Positions 21,546 to 34,255 of a stretch of DNA of 64,000 nt are shown one piece after another; within the stretch, counting starts at the first letter, position 1, and every line of letters starts with the position of its first letter. Location of the stretch: NCBI RefSeq assembly GCF_035594125.1, contig NC_087181.1, forward strand, positions 4,336,585-4,400,584, given 5' to 3'. Below the pieces are notes generated by a model. That model ran no database searches and was not told where the DNA came from. It worked only from the letters and a program-made list of their open reading frames with translations. Both the position numbers and the translations under genes were made by a program. This DNA comes from Scylla paramamosain (taxonomy: Eukaryota > Arthropoda > Malacostraca > Decapoda > Portunidae).

Positions 21546-22235
21546 GGAATATACAAAGGAATATACAAAGAAGACGAAACAGCAACAGACCCTGTGGTTC
21601 TTACTTGGTTGTTTGGTTAACAATTCTACGCTATTAGTGGGAGAGACAGGATACCACAGAAGAACTCTCTTCCCCATCCCTCCTGCAGAACTTGGCAGGA
21701 AAAGGGAAATTATAACATTTGTATAGAAAAAAAACAAAAAAAAAACATGTAATTTGAGAGGAAAGTAAGAAAGAGATGATGTCTACTTCTATCACATCTA
21801 GTCTACATACGGTCCTATTTTTATTAGTGATATCTGATGAGGCGTTTCCTCTTCCTTAAACATGCCTGCGTGGGATACATGTTTACTAGATGACTATAGT
21901 GATGGGTTAGTTGCCCAGCAAGGACTCGATTCCTTATACCATTATTGTGGCGGGGTCAGCAGTAAGTCGCCGAGGAACCTGGCCATCACCAAGGTCTCTT
22001 TAATGTGATTCATTTTCTTTGTTGTGAATTAGTTGTTTTTCTTCCTCAGTGAAATATACCCTCACCAGATGACAGATGTAATCGCACCGAAAGACTAAAT
22101 ATCCGCGGTAAGATTTTTATGAGGAGGTGAACAGTGACAACCGGGGATTTGACATCAGATATTTATCAAGGCGATTTTTAAATGTTGCTATCGTATTCGA
22201 GCTGACTGCGTTTGAGGGCAATTCTTTCCAAATAA
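21546..22235 (-). mobile_element. CR1-like family B, 3' UTR and C-terminal remnant
   Basis: Shares with the 18.4-19.0 kb copy the blocks TGGTTGTTTGG, CTCTATTAGTGG-like, GGATA.CACAGAAGAA, a polypyrimidine patch and a GACAACCGGG-A segment. Minus-strand coding remnant 22235-22127 corresponds to the end of the CR1 C-terminus. It is interrupted by (TA)n at 22250. Confidence 0.6.
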
Positions 22236-22245
22236 AAATAAAAAA

Positions 22246-22249
<4 letters not shown>

Positions 22250-22340
<91 letters not shown>
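22250..22340. repeat. (TA)n between CR1-B and CR1-A fragments
   Basis: About 45 TA units. One flank is CR1-B in minus orientation and the other is CR1-A in plus orientation. Confidence 0.97.
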
Positions 22341-22343
<3 letters not shown>

Positions 22344-23612
22344 GAGAGAGGTGAGGTCGAGGCGAGTAGATGAGGGAGTAGAGAGGATGGTAGGGGACGA
22401 GATGAGGGGACTAGGTGAAGTAAATGTAGATAAATTGTATAAATATTTCGTAGATAAAGTTCATACAGGTCAGTTAGCAAATATCCCGTATAGAACAATA
22501 AGATCACAAAAAAATGACCCTAAATGGATGACTGCTAGGTTAAAGCATTATATAAGGCGTAAGAGAAATATATATAGGAGATTAAGGGAAGGTAAAGAAG
22601 TTTTAAGGACACAATATAATGAATTAGTTAGAACAGTCAGGAAGTTAACGAGGAAAGCTAAGGACAATTATGAATCCAAGGTAGCCAGCCAGGCGAAGAC
22701 GGACCTCAAGGGATTTTATCAGGTATACAGGACGAAGAATAAGGATACTGTAGGTCCATTAAAGGTAGCAGATGGGGAGCTGGTTAGTTCTGGGGAGGAG
22801 ATTAGTAAACTTCTGAATGATTGTTTTTTAACTGTCTTCACCCAGGAAAACATGCAGGATATGCCAGATAGTGAACATATGTTTAGAGCAGATGAGAATG
22901 AGAAGCTGACAGATATTTCCATAACTGGGGAGATAGTGAAACAGAAGATAGATAGGCTAAAAAAAGTTCAAGTCACCAGGACCTGATGAAATATACCCCA
23001 GAGTACTTAAGGAATGTAAAGAGATTATTAGTGAGCCGTTAGTTTCTGTCTTTAGGAAATCACTGGAGTCGGGTGAGGTACCAGTAATGTGGAGGCAGGC
23101 TAATGTAGTACCCATCTTTAAGAAAGGAGATAAAACTTTAGCGTCTAATTATAGACCTGTCAGCTTAACTTCAGTTGTAGGTAAAATGTTAGAGTCAATA
23201 ATAGCGAGGAACATTAGGGAACATTTAGACAAACATAACTTGATAAATCAGTCACAGCATGGCTTCACGAAGGGGAAGTCTTGCATGACAAACTTGTTAA
23301 GTTTTTATAGTAAGGTGTACGAGGCAGTAGATAATGGTGATAGTTATGATATCTTGTATCTGGACATTAGTAAAGCATTTGACAAGGTACCCCATGAAAG
23401 GCTCCTGAGAAAGGTTAGGGCACACGGGATAGATGGGAAGGTGTTAGGCTGGATAGGGTCATGGCTTAGTGACAGGCGACAGAGAGTGGTAATAAACGGC
23501 TCGAAATCCGAGTGGGGTCATGTAATCAGTGGGGTGCCACAGGGATCAGTATTAGGGCCATTATTATTTCTAATGTATATCAATGACTTGGATAGTGGAA
23601 TCCACCATACTC
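22341..23612 (+). pseudogene. CR1-A retrotransposon ORF2 internal segment, one frameshift
   Basis: Two frames (22342-22986 and through 23612) read one continuous CR1 polyprotein segment if a single A is removed from the A7 run at 22959-22965. The first part is the linker between endonuclease and RT ([34 protein letters not shown]). The second holds RT blocks: [57 protein letters not shown] and [20 protein letters not shown]. The sequence ends after NDLDSGI, just before the catalytic [YF]ADD, and passes through a CT-rich stretch into (TA)n. Few mutations suggest a relatively young copy. Compared with the 56-59 kb copy it is much better preserved. Confidence 0.92.
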
Positions 23613-23643
23613 ACACCCATCTCCCCCTCCCTCTCTCCTCCGC

Positions 23644-23769
<126 letters not shown>

Positions 23770-23830
23770 TTTGAAAAGTTCATCATGATGTACACTTTTC
23801 AGGAGATTAAAGGAACTCTAAAGGTTTTGG

Positions 23831-23834
<4 letters not shown>

Positions 23835-23929
<95 letters not shown>

Positions 23930-23985
23930 TATACTATAGTATATAATGTATAGTATTTAGTATAGTATTCTATACTATACTAGGC
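23835..23985. repeat. (TA)n with a palindromic degraded edge
   Basis: Perfect TA to about 23928, then ACTATACTATAGTATATAAT and related TATAGTAT units ending TCTATACTATACTAGG. The edge forms dyads such as TAGTATAGTAT against ATACTATACTA. Confidence 0.9.
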
Positions 23986-24868
23986 AGGTCCAGTGAAAGG
24001 TATCACACTAAATGTATTGGTTCATCCAGACGAGTTAGCAGCACAAGCATGAAGGAGGGTGGATCTCACAGGTGTTCGCTTCTTACCAAGAAGCGGTGAC
24101 ATCCAGAACCAACAGCAACTACGATATCTGTGTGGTCTCTGGAGCCTTTGTTGTTGTTGTTGTTTTGTTGTGTAAGACGTTATAGGGAACATCCTGTGTC
24201 CTCGCAGTAACTACTCGAAAAGGGAGGTATCTAACTAGGAGTGGTGAGAGTTGTTTTTGTTTTTGTTGTTGTTGTTATCAGAACCACAAACGGAGGAAGG
24301 CGGAGGTGTTGTATTACTGAACAACAATAAAGAAAGAAGAATAGATGAGTCAGGCCACCTTGGCGGAGATACTCAAAAGTTATTTTCATGTTTTGTGCCG
24401 TGAATACTTTTTATGGCTAGACTGAAGTGGTACTTATTATTTTCTAAGTATATCTTTGCTGTTGTATTTAGGTTTGTACCGCTGAATGTTGGCAAGCTTT
24501 ACATTTATTATTTTTGCTTCTTTTTATTTTCTTATTTGATCTTGTTATATATGTAATGGTGTTTGTTCGTTTTATTTTGTTGCAGCTGTTGTGCATATTT
24601 AACATTCTCAGCGTTTGAAGTGTGTTCTGTTTTCAGTGTTGTTTTCCATGTATCCATGTGTTCTTGCTTGGAGGAATTTGACACGTTTTATTTATGACAT
24701 TTCGTGTTTTTGTTCAGTATTTATTCTTTCCTCTTTTGTTCATGTGTATGTTGTTAACTCATGCAGTAAAGGATTTCTGGTGGTTCTGTTTATGATGCTT
24801 CATTTTTAGCTTTTTTTAGAATAGTGAAGCTGCATCACTTTTTTATGTGGATGTTTTGATATTTTCAG
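23986..24868. other. Unassigned AT-rich sequence
   Basis: Contains short (GTT)n runs near 24150 and 24262 and no recognised coding segment. Confidence 0.45.
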
Positions 24869-24922
24869 GAAAGGATGGCAGGTGGTGCCGCGGTGAACAC
24901 TCCCAACACATGCAGGAGGAAA
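24869..24922 (+). CDS. Candidate short exon with start codon, unknown protein
   Basis: A GC-rich 54-bp island lies between an acceptor (TTTTGATATTTTCAG, ending 24868) and a strong donor (GTGAGT starting 24923) in AT-rich surroundings. An ATG at 24875 opens 16 codons in frame to the donor (MAGGAAVNTPNTCRRK). No family is recognised and no partner exon was found. It could equally be a chance splice-like arrangement. Confidence 0.3.
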
Positions 24923-26639
<1,717 letters not shown>

Positions 26640-26975
26640 TAAACATAGGATAAATTAGTTAAATCTAGAAAGGTAGCTAGCTCAGGGAAGGTGAGAAATA
26701 GCTTAAGTATTTACCACACAAAATGTAGCAGTATTTTGAATAAAATAGTCTTGCTTAGAAGAATAGTGTGTGTAGAGAAATTTGATATCATTGCTTTAAC
26801 TGAAACTTGGCTAGATATGTGAGGAAAGGTATTTAATCCAGAGGTTAAGATAGATGGTTATACATTGTTCTATAAAGATAGGGAAAACAGGAGAGGAGGA
26901 GGCGTCGCGTTATACGTTAGGGACACATTACATTGATATATTAACAGTAGAATTAAAACAGATAACAAAGCAGAG
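26640..26975 (+). pseudogene. CR1-A endonuclease domain fragment
   Basis: Translation with interruptions gives FDIIALTETWLD, then [20 protein letters not shown] and VALYVRD, the N-terminal blocks of the CR1 apurinic/apyrimidinic-like endonuclease (T-E-T-W-L and RGGGV). A TGA stop follows TWLDM and a frameshift or stop follows RDTLH. It is cut off at about 26975 by the GTCGACAACATG junction leading into (TA)n. Confidence 0.8.
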
Positions 26976-27482
<507 letters not shown>

Positions 27483-27505
27483 TCTGAATGTTTATCCTTT
27501 TCACC

Positions 27506-27698
<193 letters not shown>

Positions 27699-27724
27699 TA
27701 CCACCCAATTAAATCCTCACAACG

Positions 27725-27893
27725 CCAACCAATCACTGTCCATCATCCACCACGCCAGCCAATCACAGGCGCCACTCCAAGCAGCCGTGGGGCGCTAACT
27801 CCAATCTCCTTTTGTTTTGCTTGGTGGGGCCCAATTCCTGCTAAACATAACCCTGCCGCACCTGCTGCCGAAAAAGAGACACTGTGTAACTCT
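27725..27893 (+). promoter_or_regulatory. Promoter-like region with two CCAAT boxes
   Basis: CCAATCA occurs at 27729-27735 and 27759-27765 in the same orientation, 30 bp (about three helical turns) apart, roughly 130-170 bp upstream of the 648-codon ORF. The pattern fits NF-Y type promoters. No TATA box was seen between them and the ATG, apart from the distant (TA)n. The region becomes GC-richer towards the start codon. Confidence 0.45.
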
Positions 27894-27902
27894 ATGGCAT
27901 GA
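27894..27902 (+). promoter_or_regulatory. Minimal upstream ORF (Met-Ala-stop) overlapping the main start
   Basis: ATG GCA TGA at 27894-27902 overlaps the main ATG (27899-27901) in another frame. A ribosome using the upstream ATG would terminate on top of the main start, a layout compatible with reinitiation control. If translation instead starts at a later Met, this has no role. Confidence 0.4.
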
Positions 27903-29845
27903 CCGGGACTCAGACGGTGACAGCAGTTAGTGGAGAGAAACAGACAGTGGCGACAATCAGTCCAGAGAAACACGCAAATTCATCAAAGCGAGAAGCAATG
28001 AACAAAACCAAGCCAGACAAGCGCAACAAGGCACCCAGGAAGGTTGGATGCTGCGCCTTCATCCACGCCTTCTTGCGGCTGTTCACACGCAAGAAGCGTG
28101 GGCAAGAAAAGCCTGCTATGATACACACTTCCCTGGAAGAGTCTCTGCCTGTGCTGACTCATCTCGGAGAGTCTGCGGTGCACCAGACTGTTATGGAAGA
28201 ACATGTTATGGAAGAACATCTTAAGGAAGAACATCATATGGAAGAACATCTTGAAGAAAAACATCTTAAAGAAGAACATCTTAAGGAAGAAACTGTTATG
28301 GAAGAACATCTTAAGGAAGAAACTGTTATGGAAGAACATATTAAGGAAAATCATTTTAAGGAAGAACATTTTAAGGAAGAACACGTTATGGAAAAAATTA
28401 TAGTGCAAGAATCTACTGCTAGAGAAGAAACTATTGTGAAGGAACCTGTTATGCAAGAACCTGGTGTAGAACATCTCATGAAAGAACATGAGGTCAAAGA
28501 ACATCTACTCGAAAAACAAGAGGTCGAAAAACATCTGATGGAAGAACAAAACGTCAAAGATCATATGATGGAAGAACAAAAGGTCGAAGGACATGTGATG
28601 AAAGAACAAAAGGTCAAAGAGCCTCTGATGGAAGAACAAGAGGTCATAGAGTATCTGATGGAAGAACAAGAGGTCAAAGAACATCTGATGGAGGAGCAGG
28701 AGATCGAAGAGCATTTGATGGAAGAGGCTGTGCTGGAAGAGGCTGTGAAGGAACAGCCTGTGCGGGACAAGAGCATGGCGGCCCAGCCTGCAGTGGAAGA
28801 GCCTGACGACAGCGACTCTGATTTCGACGACGATGTCGCTGACGACTCAGGCTCCAAGCAGTCGTCTTGGGAAGAGTGTACGCGGCCTGCATGTCAGGGC
28901 AAGGCCTCCCTAGGCAAGGCCGAGAACAACAGCATGATGGCTACCGCCCCGCCCTCCGGCGCGCCCTCCACCACACACGAACTGCTGCTGTGGCCGCAAG
29001 GCGCCGCCCGCACCTTCCATAGCTCCGCTGTCGTCGACCCTCCCGCTACGTTGGTCATGGGCACCAACAAGCACGACACAGACCACCTCCTGACGCAGGC
29101 CACGGACCGCGTCGTCTTCTTCCACATGGATGACCTGCCCTCAGCCCACGTGTACCTGCAGCTGGAGCCCAAGGCTGTCAAGACCTGGGCTCAGGAAGTG
29201 GATGAGGCGGAGGAGAAAGGCCTGGACGTGTTCGCCCCGCAGACAAACTGCCTTCCCTACAGTGTGATACTTCACTGCGAGACAGGCGCCTCAGAAGAAA
29301 ATCAGGCTGCTGCAGCTGCAGCCATTGAGATCAAGATGAGTGCCACTCAGAAGGGCAGAGCCCGCCGCAGGGCCTTAGCTGAAGCTCTTAAACCTTCAGC
29401 AGAAAGCGAGGCTGCCGCGAAGCCCGAGGAAACTCGCGTGTCAGCAGAAAATAAGGCTATTGCAGCTCTAGCCACTGAGATCAAGTTGAGCACCTCCCAG
29501 GTGCAAAGGGCCCGCCGCAAGGCCTTAGCTGAAGCTCTTAAAGCTTCAGCAGAAGGCGAGGCTGCTGCGAAGCTCGAAGAAACTCGCGCAGCAGCAGAAA
29601 ATGAGGCATCAGCTGCGAGGATGAAGAGTGTTGCTCGGCTGCCGTGTGCCGAGAAAACCTCGCGCGCTGATTGCACCGAGGAGACTCGCACACCCGACAG
29701 GACACCCATTTGGCCCTCGCCCTCAGCGCGGGCGTCTGGGAGCGACGGGGATCCCTTGGTGACTAAAGCTACTGCTGCCCCGGCGACTCGTGGCGGGACG
29801 AGCGCTACGAGGCTAATGCCGCAAGGCATTAGCCGCCAGGACTAA
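27899..29845 (+). CDS. Acidic-repeat protein with CCDC25/NFACT-R-like segment (648 aa)
   Basis: One uninterrupted reading frame. N-terminal part: Lys/Arg-rich, with GCCAFIHAFLRLFTRKKR at about residues 50-67, a paired-Cys hydrophobic or amphipathic stretch followed by basic residues that could bind membrane (inference). Residues about 98-290: Glu-rich units of 5 and 8-10 residues (VMEEH, LKEEH, LMEEQEVKEH), probably extended helix or coiled coil; this block is AT-rich while the rest is GC-rich. Residues 303-321: Asp/Ser-rich. Residues about 371-440: TLVMGTNKHDTDHLL and FFHMDDLPSAHVYLQL closely resemble the conserved core of CCDC25/NFACT-R proteins (MGK.K..N..L, WFHVD.LSSAHVYLR). The usual Trp is Phe and the last Arg is Gln. 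Residues about 467-570: two 50-residue Ala/Glu/Arg-rich repeats (ARRRALAEALK). CCDC25 itself is a small protein without the flanking repeats, so this would be a new architecture or a diverged retrocopy-derived gene. Expression is unproven. Confidence 0.7.
   Translation: MTGTQTVTAVSGEKQTVATISPEKHANSSKREAMNKTKPDKRNKAPRKVGCCAFIHAFLRLFTRKKRGQEKPAMIHTSLEESLPVLTHLGESAVHQTVMEEHVMEEHLKEEHHMEEHLEEKHLKEEHLKEETVMEEHLKEETVMEEHIKENHFKEEHFKEEHVMEKIIVQESTAREETIVKEPVMQEPGVEHLMKEHEVKEHLLEKQEVEKHLMEEQNVKDHMMEEQKVEGHVMKEQKVKEPLMEEQEVIEYLMEEQEVKEHLMEEQEIEEHLMEEAVLEEAVKEQPVRDKSMAAQPAVEEPDDSDSDFDDDVADDSGSKQSSWEECTRPACQGKASLGKAENNSMMATAPPSGAPSTTHELLLWPQGAARTFHSSAVVDPPATLVMGTNKHDTDHLLTQATDRVVFFHMDDLPSAHVYLQLEPKAVKTWAQEVDEAEEKGLDVFAPQTNCLPYSVILHCETGASEENQAAAAAAIEIKMSATQKGRARRRALAEALKPSAESEAAAKPEETRVSAENKAIAALATEIKLSTSQVQRARRKALAEALKASAEGEAAAKLEETRAAAENEASAARMKSVARLPCAEKTSRADCTEETRTPDRTPIWPSPSARASGSDGDPLVTKATAAPATRGGTSATRLMPQGISRQD
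29297..29610 (+). repeat. 150-bp coding tandem repeat (two copies plus part)
   Basis: Unit starts at 29297 and 29447, 150 bp apart, so frame is kept (50 codons). Copies share GCCTTAGCTGAAGCTCTTAA and flanks; a partial third copy starts near 29597. Confidence 0.85.
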
Positions 29846-29970
29846 AAGCGAGGACTGGGTCGTCGCGGGCACCCACTAACAGCCGGTATCCGATAGGACG
29901 CCCGTCTGGCCCTCGCCCTCCGTGCGGGTGTTTGGGACCCACGGGCATCCCTTCGTAACCACGTGGGAGG
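29690..29970. repeat. ~196-bp imperfect tandem duplication across the stop codon
   Basis: TGGCCCTCGCCCTC occurs at about 29711 and 29907. The following CGGG, GGGA, GGG-ATCCCTT blocks also match at an offset of 196 bp. The first copy is the C-terminal coding end; the second is 3' of the TAA at 29843-29845. Confidence 0.7.
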
Positions 29971-30060
29971 AGGCTGCGTACGGCGCCTTTCCCGCCCGCC
30001 GGCATTATTGAGACCCGTGTCCACGAGGGCGGAGCTAGAAATGAACGTTTGATTAACACT

Positions 30061-30281
<221 letters not shown>

Positions 30282-30314
30282 CTGCTGCAGGGCTGCCGCC
30301 TTCTTGTGGAGAGC

Positions 30315-30446
30315 ATGTATGACGTGCAGGTGGCACCCCCAACAATGGGTGAGGCCGAGGGGTGCGGCACTGTGACATCAGTGCCTGAGGACGTGGCTGA
30401 CGCTCTCGCGGAGCTGAAGAAGCTGTTGTATCCAGACACTGAATAG
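30315..30446 (+). CDS. Small ORF, 43 codons, coding-like, unknown
   Basis: ATG at 30315 to TAG at 30444-30446. Codons are GC-rich (GAG GAC GTG GCT GAC GCT CTC GCG GAG CTG AAG AAG CTG), in contrast to the A-rich sequence after it. The peptide ends in an amphipathic ALAELKKLLYPDTE. A shifted frame continues as a Lys/Gly/Asn-rich stretch (KNKGGRRKRGKGNKSGKSNK). Possible decayed exon or the 3' continuation of the 27.9 kb locus split off by the (GA)n. No family recognised. Confidence 0.3.
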   Translation: MYDVQVAPPTMGEAEGCGTVTSVPEDVADALAELKKLLYPDTE

Positions 30447-31400
30447 GACGCAGCTCGCGAAAAACAAGGGAGGCCGCAGGAAGCGTGGCAAAGGCAACAA
30501 GAGCGGCAAGAGTAACAAGAGTGATAAAGGTGATAAAGGCGGTAACAATGGAAAAGATGACAACAATGATAACAACAATAAGAAACAACAACAACAACAA
30601 TGACAACAACAACATCAACAACAATGACAACAACAACAACAACAATGACAACAACAAGAATGACAACAACAAAAACAAGACTGACAAGAACAACAAGAAT
30701 GACAAAAACAAGAACAACAAGAAAAACAAAAACAAAAAAAGTATAAAATACCCAAAACAGAAAACAAGAGTAAAATGAAAACCAAAGAAAATACAAAATA
30801 CCAAAAAAGAAAACAAAAGAAAACAAAACAGAAGAAAACAAAAGAAAACCAAAAGAAGAAAAGTGTCAATAAGTAAAGAGAAGAAAGAATGCTAAACATG
30901 AAAAAAAGACAAGAATAATAAAAAAATAAAAAAAATAAAATAAAATAAGATAAATAAAAATCTAAAAGTTAAAAAATAAATAAGGAAAAAGTCAAACAAA
31001 AAGAGACAAGTACAAAGTAAAAACCAAAGAAAAAATAAAATAAATTTAAAAATAACAATATTAAAAAATAAAGGAAAATGAAAAAAAAATCGAATAAAAA
31101 AACAAGAATAAAATAAAAAAAACATAGAAACTATAAATAAAAAAATAAAAAATATATTAAAAAAAAATAAAAAAAATAAAAACTTAAAAAGAAAAAAAAA
31201 ATACATGTCAACAGGTAAAGAAACAGAAAAAAAAAAGCAAGAATCAGATAAAAGAAATACGAAACATGAAAAACAAAAAAAAAAATGAAAGAAACAAAAA
31301 TGTATGTCAATGAATAAAAAAAAAAAGTAAAAATACAAATATCAAAAACAAAACAAAACGAAACAAAAAAAATAAATAAATAAAAACAAGAAGTGGCCCA
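30447..31400. repeat. A-rich low-complexity tract grading from AAC to AAAAT
   Basis: Starts as AAC/AAT triplets (30545-30700), becomes AAAAC-type (30700-30900), then AAAAT/A-runs to about 31395. Nearly purine/A only on the + strand. No gene. Confidence 0.85.
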
Positions 31401-31632
31401 AAATGAAGGAGTTGAAACTCAAAGTAGCAGGAGACCAAGTGAACACCGCGAAGCACCGGAACGTTTACAAACACGGGACTCGGAGGAGGATTAGTCAAGT
31501 TCAAAATGTACATAAGAGCACAAATAAAATAAAATAAAAAAGTTAGCGTTTTGCATACAGTTTGGTTGAGTGATAGAATGAGAAAGGAAGACTGATCAAG
31601 TTTCACTTTGGTGGATCACCTGTAATGAGTGT

Positions 31633-31688
<56 letters not shown>
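31633..31688. repeat. (GT)n microsatellite
   Basis: About 27 GT units. Confidence 0.95.
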
Positions 31689-31689
<1 letters not shown>

Positions 31690-31969
31690 AGTTGTCACCA
31701 AGCACATCACGGTGATGTTTGTGTTGTCAGCTCTGGTTTGCATTGCAGAACTGACAAGTCACTCCTTGGCGTTGTGTGTCAAAGATTGAGTGCACTCTTG
31801 ACAATTCATTGCGTAAACTAAAAGTCCCAGTCACACTTAAGTTTTCCCTGTAATGCTTGTCTTGTAAATCATTTCATTGTTGTCTTAGTGATTCTCAAGG
31901 TAAATACACTCAAAATGTCAAATATTTTTTTGATTATCCCTACGATGTTCGCATTTTTTTCTTTTTCTA

Positions 31970-32104
31970 CACACTTGAGGTAGATCAAGGGCAAAACACA
32001 CTTGAGATAGATCAAGGGAAAAACACACTTGAGGTTGATCAAGGGCAAAACCCACTTGAGGTTGATCAGGGGCAAAACACACTTGATGAAGATCAAGGGC
32101 AAAA
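31970..32104 (+). repeat. 27-bp minisatellite, five copies, open in frame
   Basis: Unit CACACTTGAGGTAGATCAAG plus GGCAAAA, five copies with 1-4 differences each. 27 bp is nine codons, read as TLEVDQGQN repeats in the 91-codon frame 31857-32132. The opposite strand is open as well, so coding status is undecided. Confidence 0.9.
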
Positions 32105-32307
32105 CCTGACGGTGGAAAGAAATATCCACTAATTGTCTGCATAGACCTCCTCTTCACACAATCACACTTATCCTAGCCATCGTTTTCCTAAGTGTCGATT
32201 CTTGTTGTTACACCAAGAGTCTCACCGAGAGAGAATGTAAAGAAAGGTGTGAGTTTTGTGTTAAAGAGGGGAAACACATCAAGGTGACTATATCATCTAC
32301 TGTTAAT

Positions 32308-32310
<3 letters not shown>

Positions 32311-32364
<54 letters not shown>
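32311..32364. repeat. (AC)n microsatellite
   Basis: About 27 AC units, followed by a G/T-rich stretch (32385-32470). Confidence 0.95.
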
Positions 32365-32365
<1 letters not shown>

Positions 32366-32574
32366 AGGGTTGGAAAAAACCCGGTTTATTTTTAAATCCA
32401 CTTGGTTTTTTTTGGGATTTTTTGGGTTTTGTTGTCTTTTGGGGGCTTATTTATTTGTTTGTTTATTCCTCATATTTATATGTAAATCAGCTTAGGAAAG
32501 CAATTAAAAAGTAACTTAAGTAATTTAAAGTGGAACAGAAAGTATGAACAGTTTCTTTTGATGAGGAAAGGCAC

Positions 32575-33493
<919 letters not shown>

Positions 33494-33535
<42 letters not shown>

Positions 33536-33536
33536 C
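33494..33536. repeat. (GT)n microsatellite at LINE 5' truncation
   Basis: About 18 GT units then GCGCGCGCC. Confidence 0.95.
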
Positions 33537-33634
33537 CACATACAATAAAACACCCATTCTAGAAGGTAATATCGAATACGATTTTATACATGCAAATGTT
33601 ATTATTTCACTTATCAAGACGAATGCTTACTCCT

Positions 33635-33815
33635 GTCCAAGAATAAAGAAGAACAAAGGAGTCTTGCAGCACCTCTACTGATAACTGACTGACTGACTTG
33701 ACTGAGGCTTCCCAACAACAAGGTCATATCCAAGAATAATGAAAAGCAGAGTTGTCTTCCAGTGACTCTGCTATTCACAACTGCCGACTGATTGACTTTA
33801 TTGAGGCTTCCCAAC
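33635..33815. repeat. Two-copy tandem duplication, ~90 bp
   Basis: Both copies contain TCCAAGAATAA, a GACTGA-rich stretch and GAGGCTTCCCAAC (ends near 33718 and 33814). Confidence 0.7.
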
Positions 33816-34255
33816 TTCTACTTTTTTTCTTTCTAGATTAGTCTTCGATGTTTTTCCTTGGTCTTTTTTTGTTTTTTTTTTGTTCCTATTTTGACTTTCC
33901 CTTTTCTTAGTGTACTTTTCTATAAATCTTTTTCATAAGTATATGCAGCATTTCTTTCCATATAATTATTTTTTTGTGTTCAGATGTTTGTTCCTTTCAT
34001 TCTTCATCTATTTTTCTTTTCCCTGCTCCCCTTCCTCCTCCTCATCCTTGTCTTCGGTTATCTATTTCTTCCATTTCTTTTTCTCTCTTGCAAGTCAACT
34101 GGGTTTTTTCCACCTCTTTCCTTTTTATTCAGTAGTAGTGAATGGATTGACAGTGAACGCGTTAAGATAACAGTGTGTGTGTGTGTGTGTGTGTAAAGAC
34201 GGCTCCTACTTAATGAAGCAGTTTCCCTACCTGTATTTCTAACAAAAGTGCCAAA
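33816..34255. other. T-rich unassigned sequence, (GT)n at 34173-34192
   Basis: T/C-rich low complexity with no recognised gene. Confidence 0.5.

Noticed and set aside
28203..28714. Other frames inside the 648-codon ORF, e.g. Phe-rich MFFLKMFFHN on the minus strand
   Set aside because: Shadows of the Glu-repeat block; the plus frame is the longest and has a recognisable domain.
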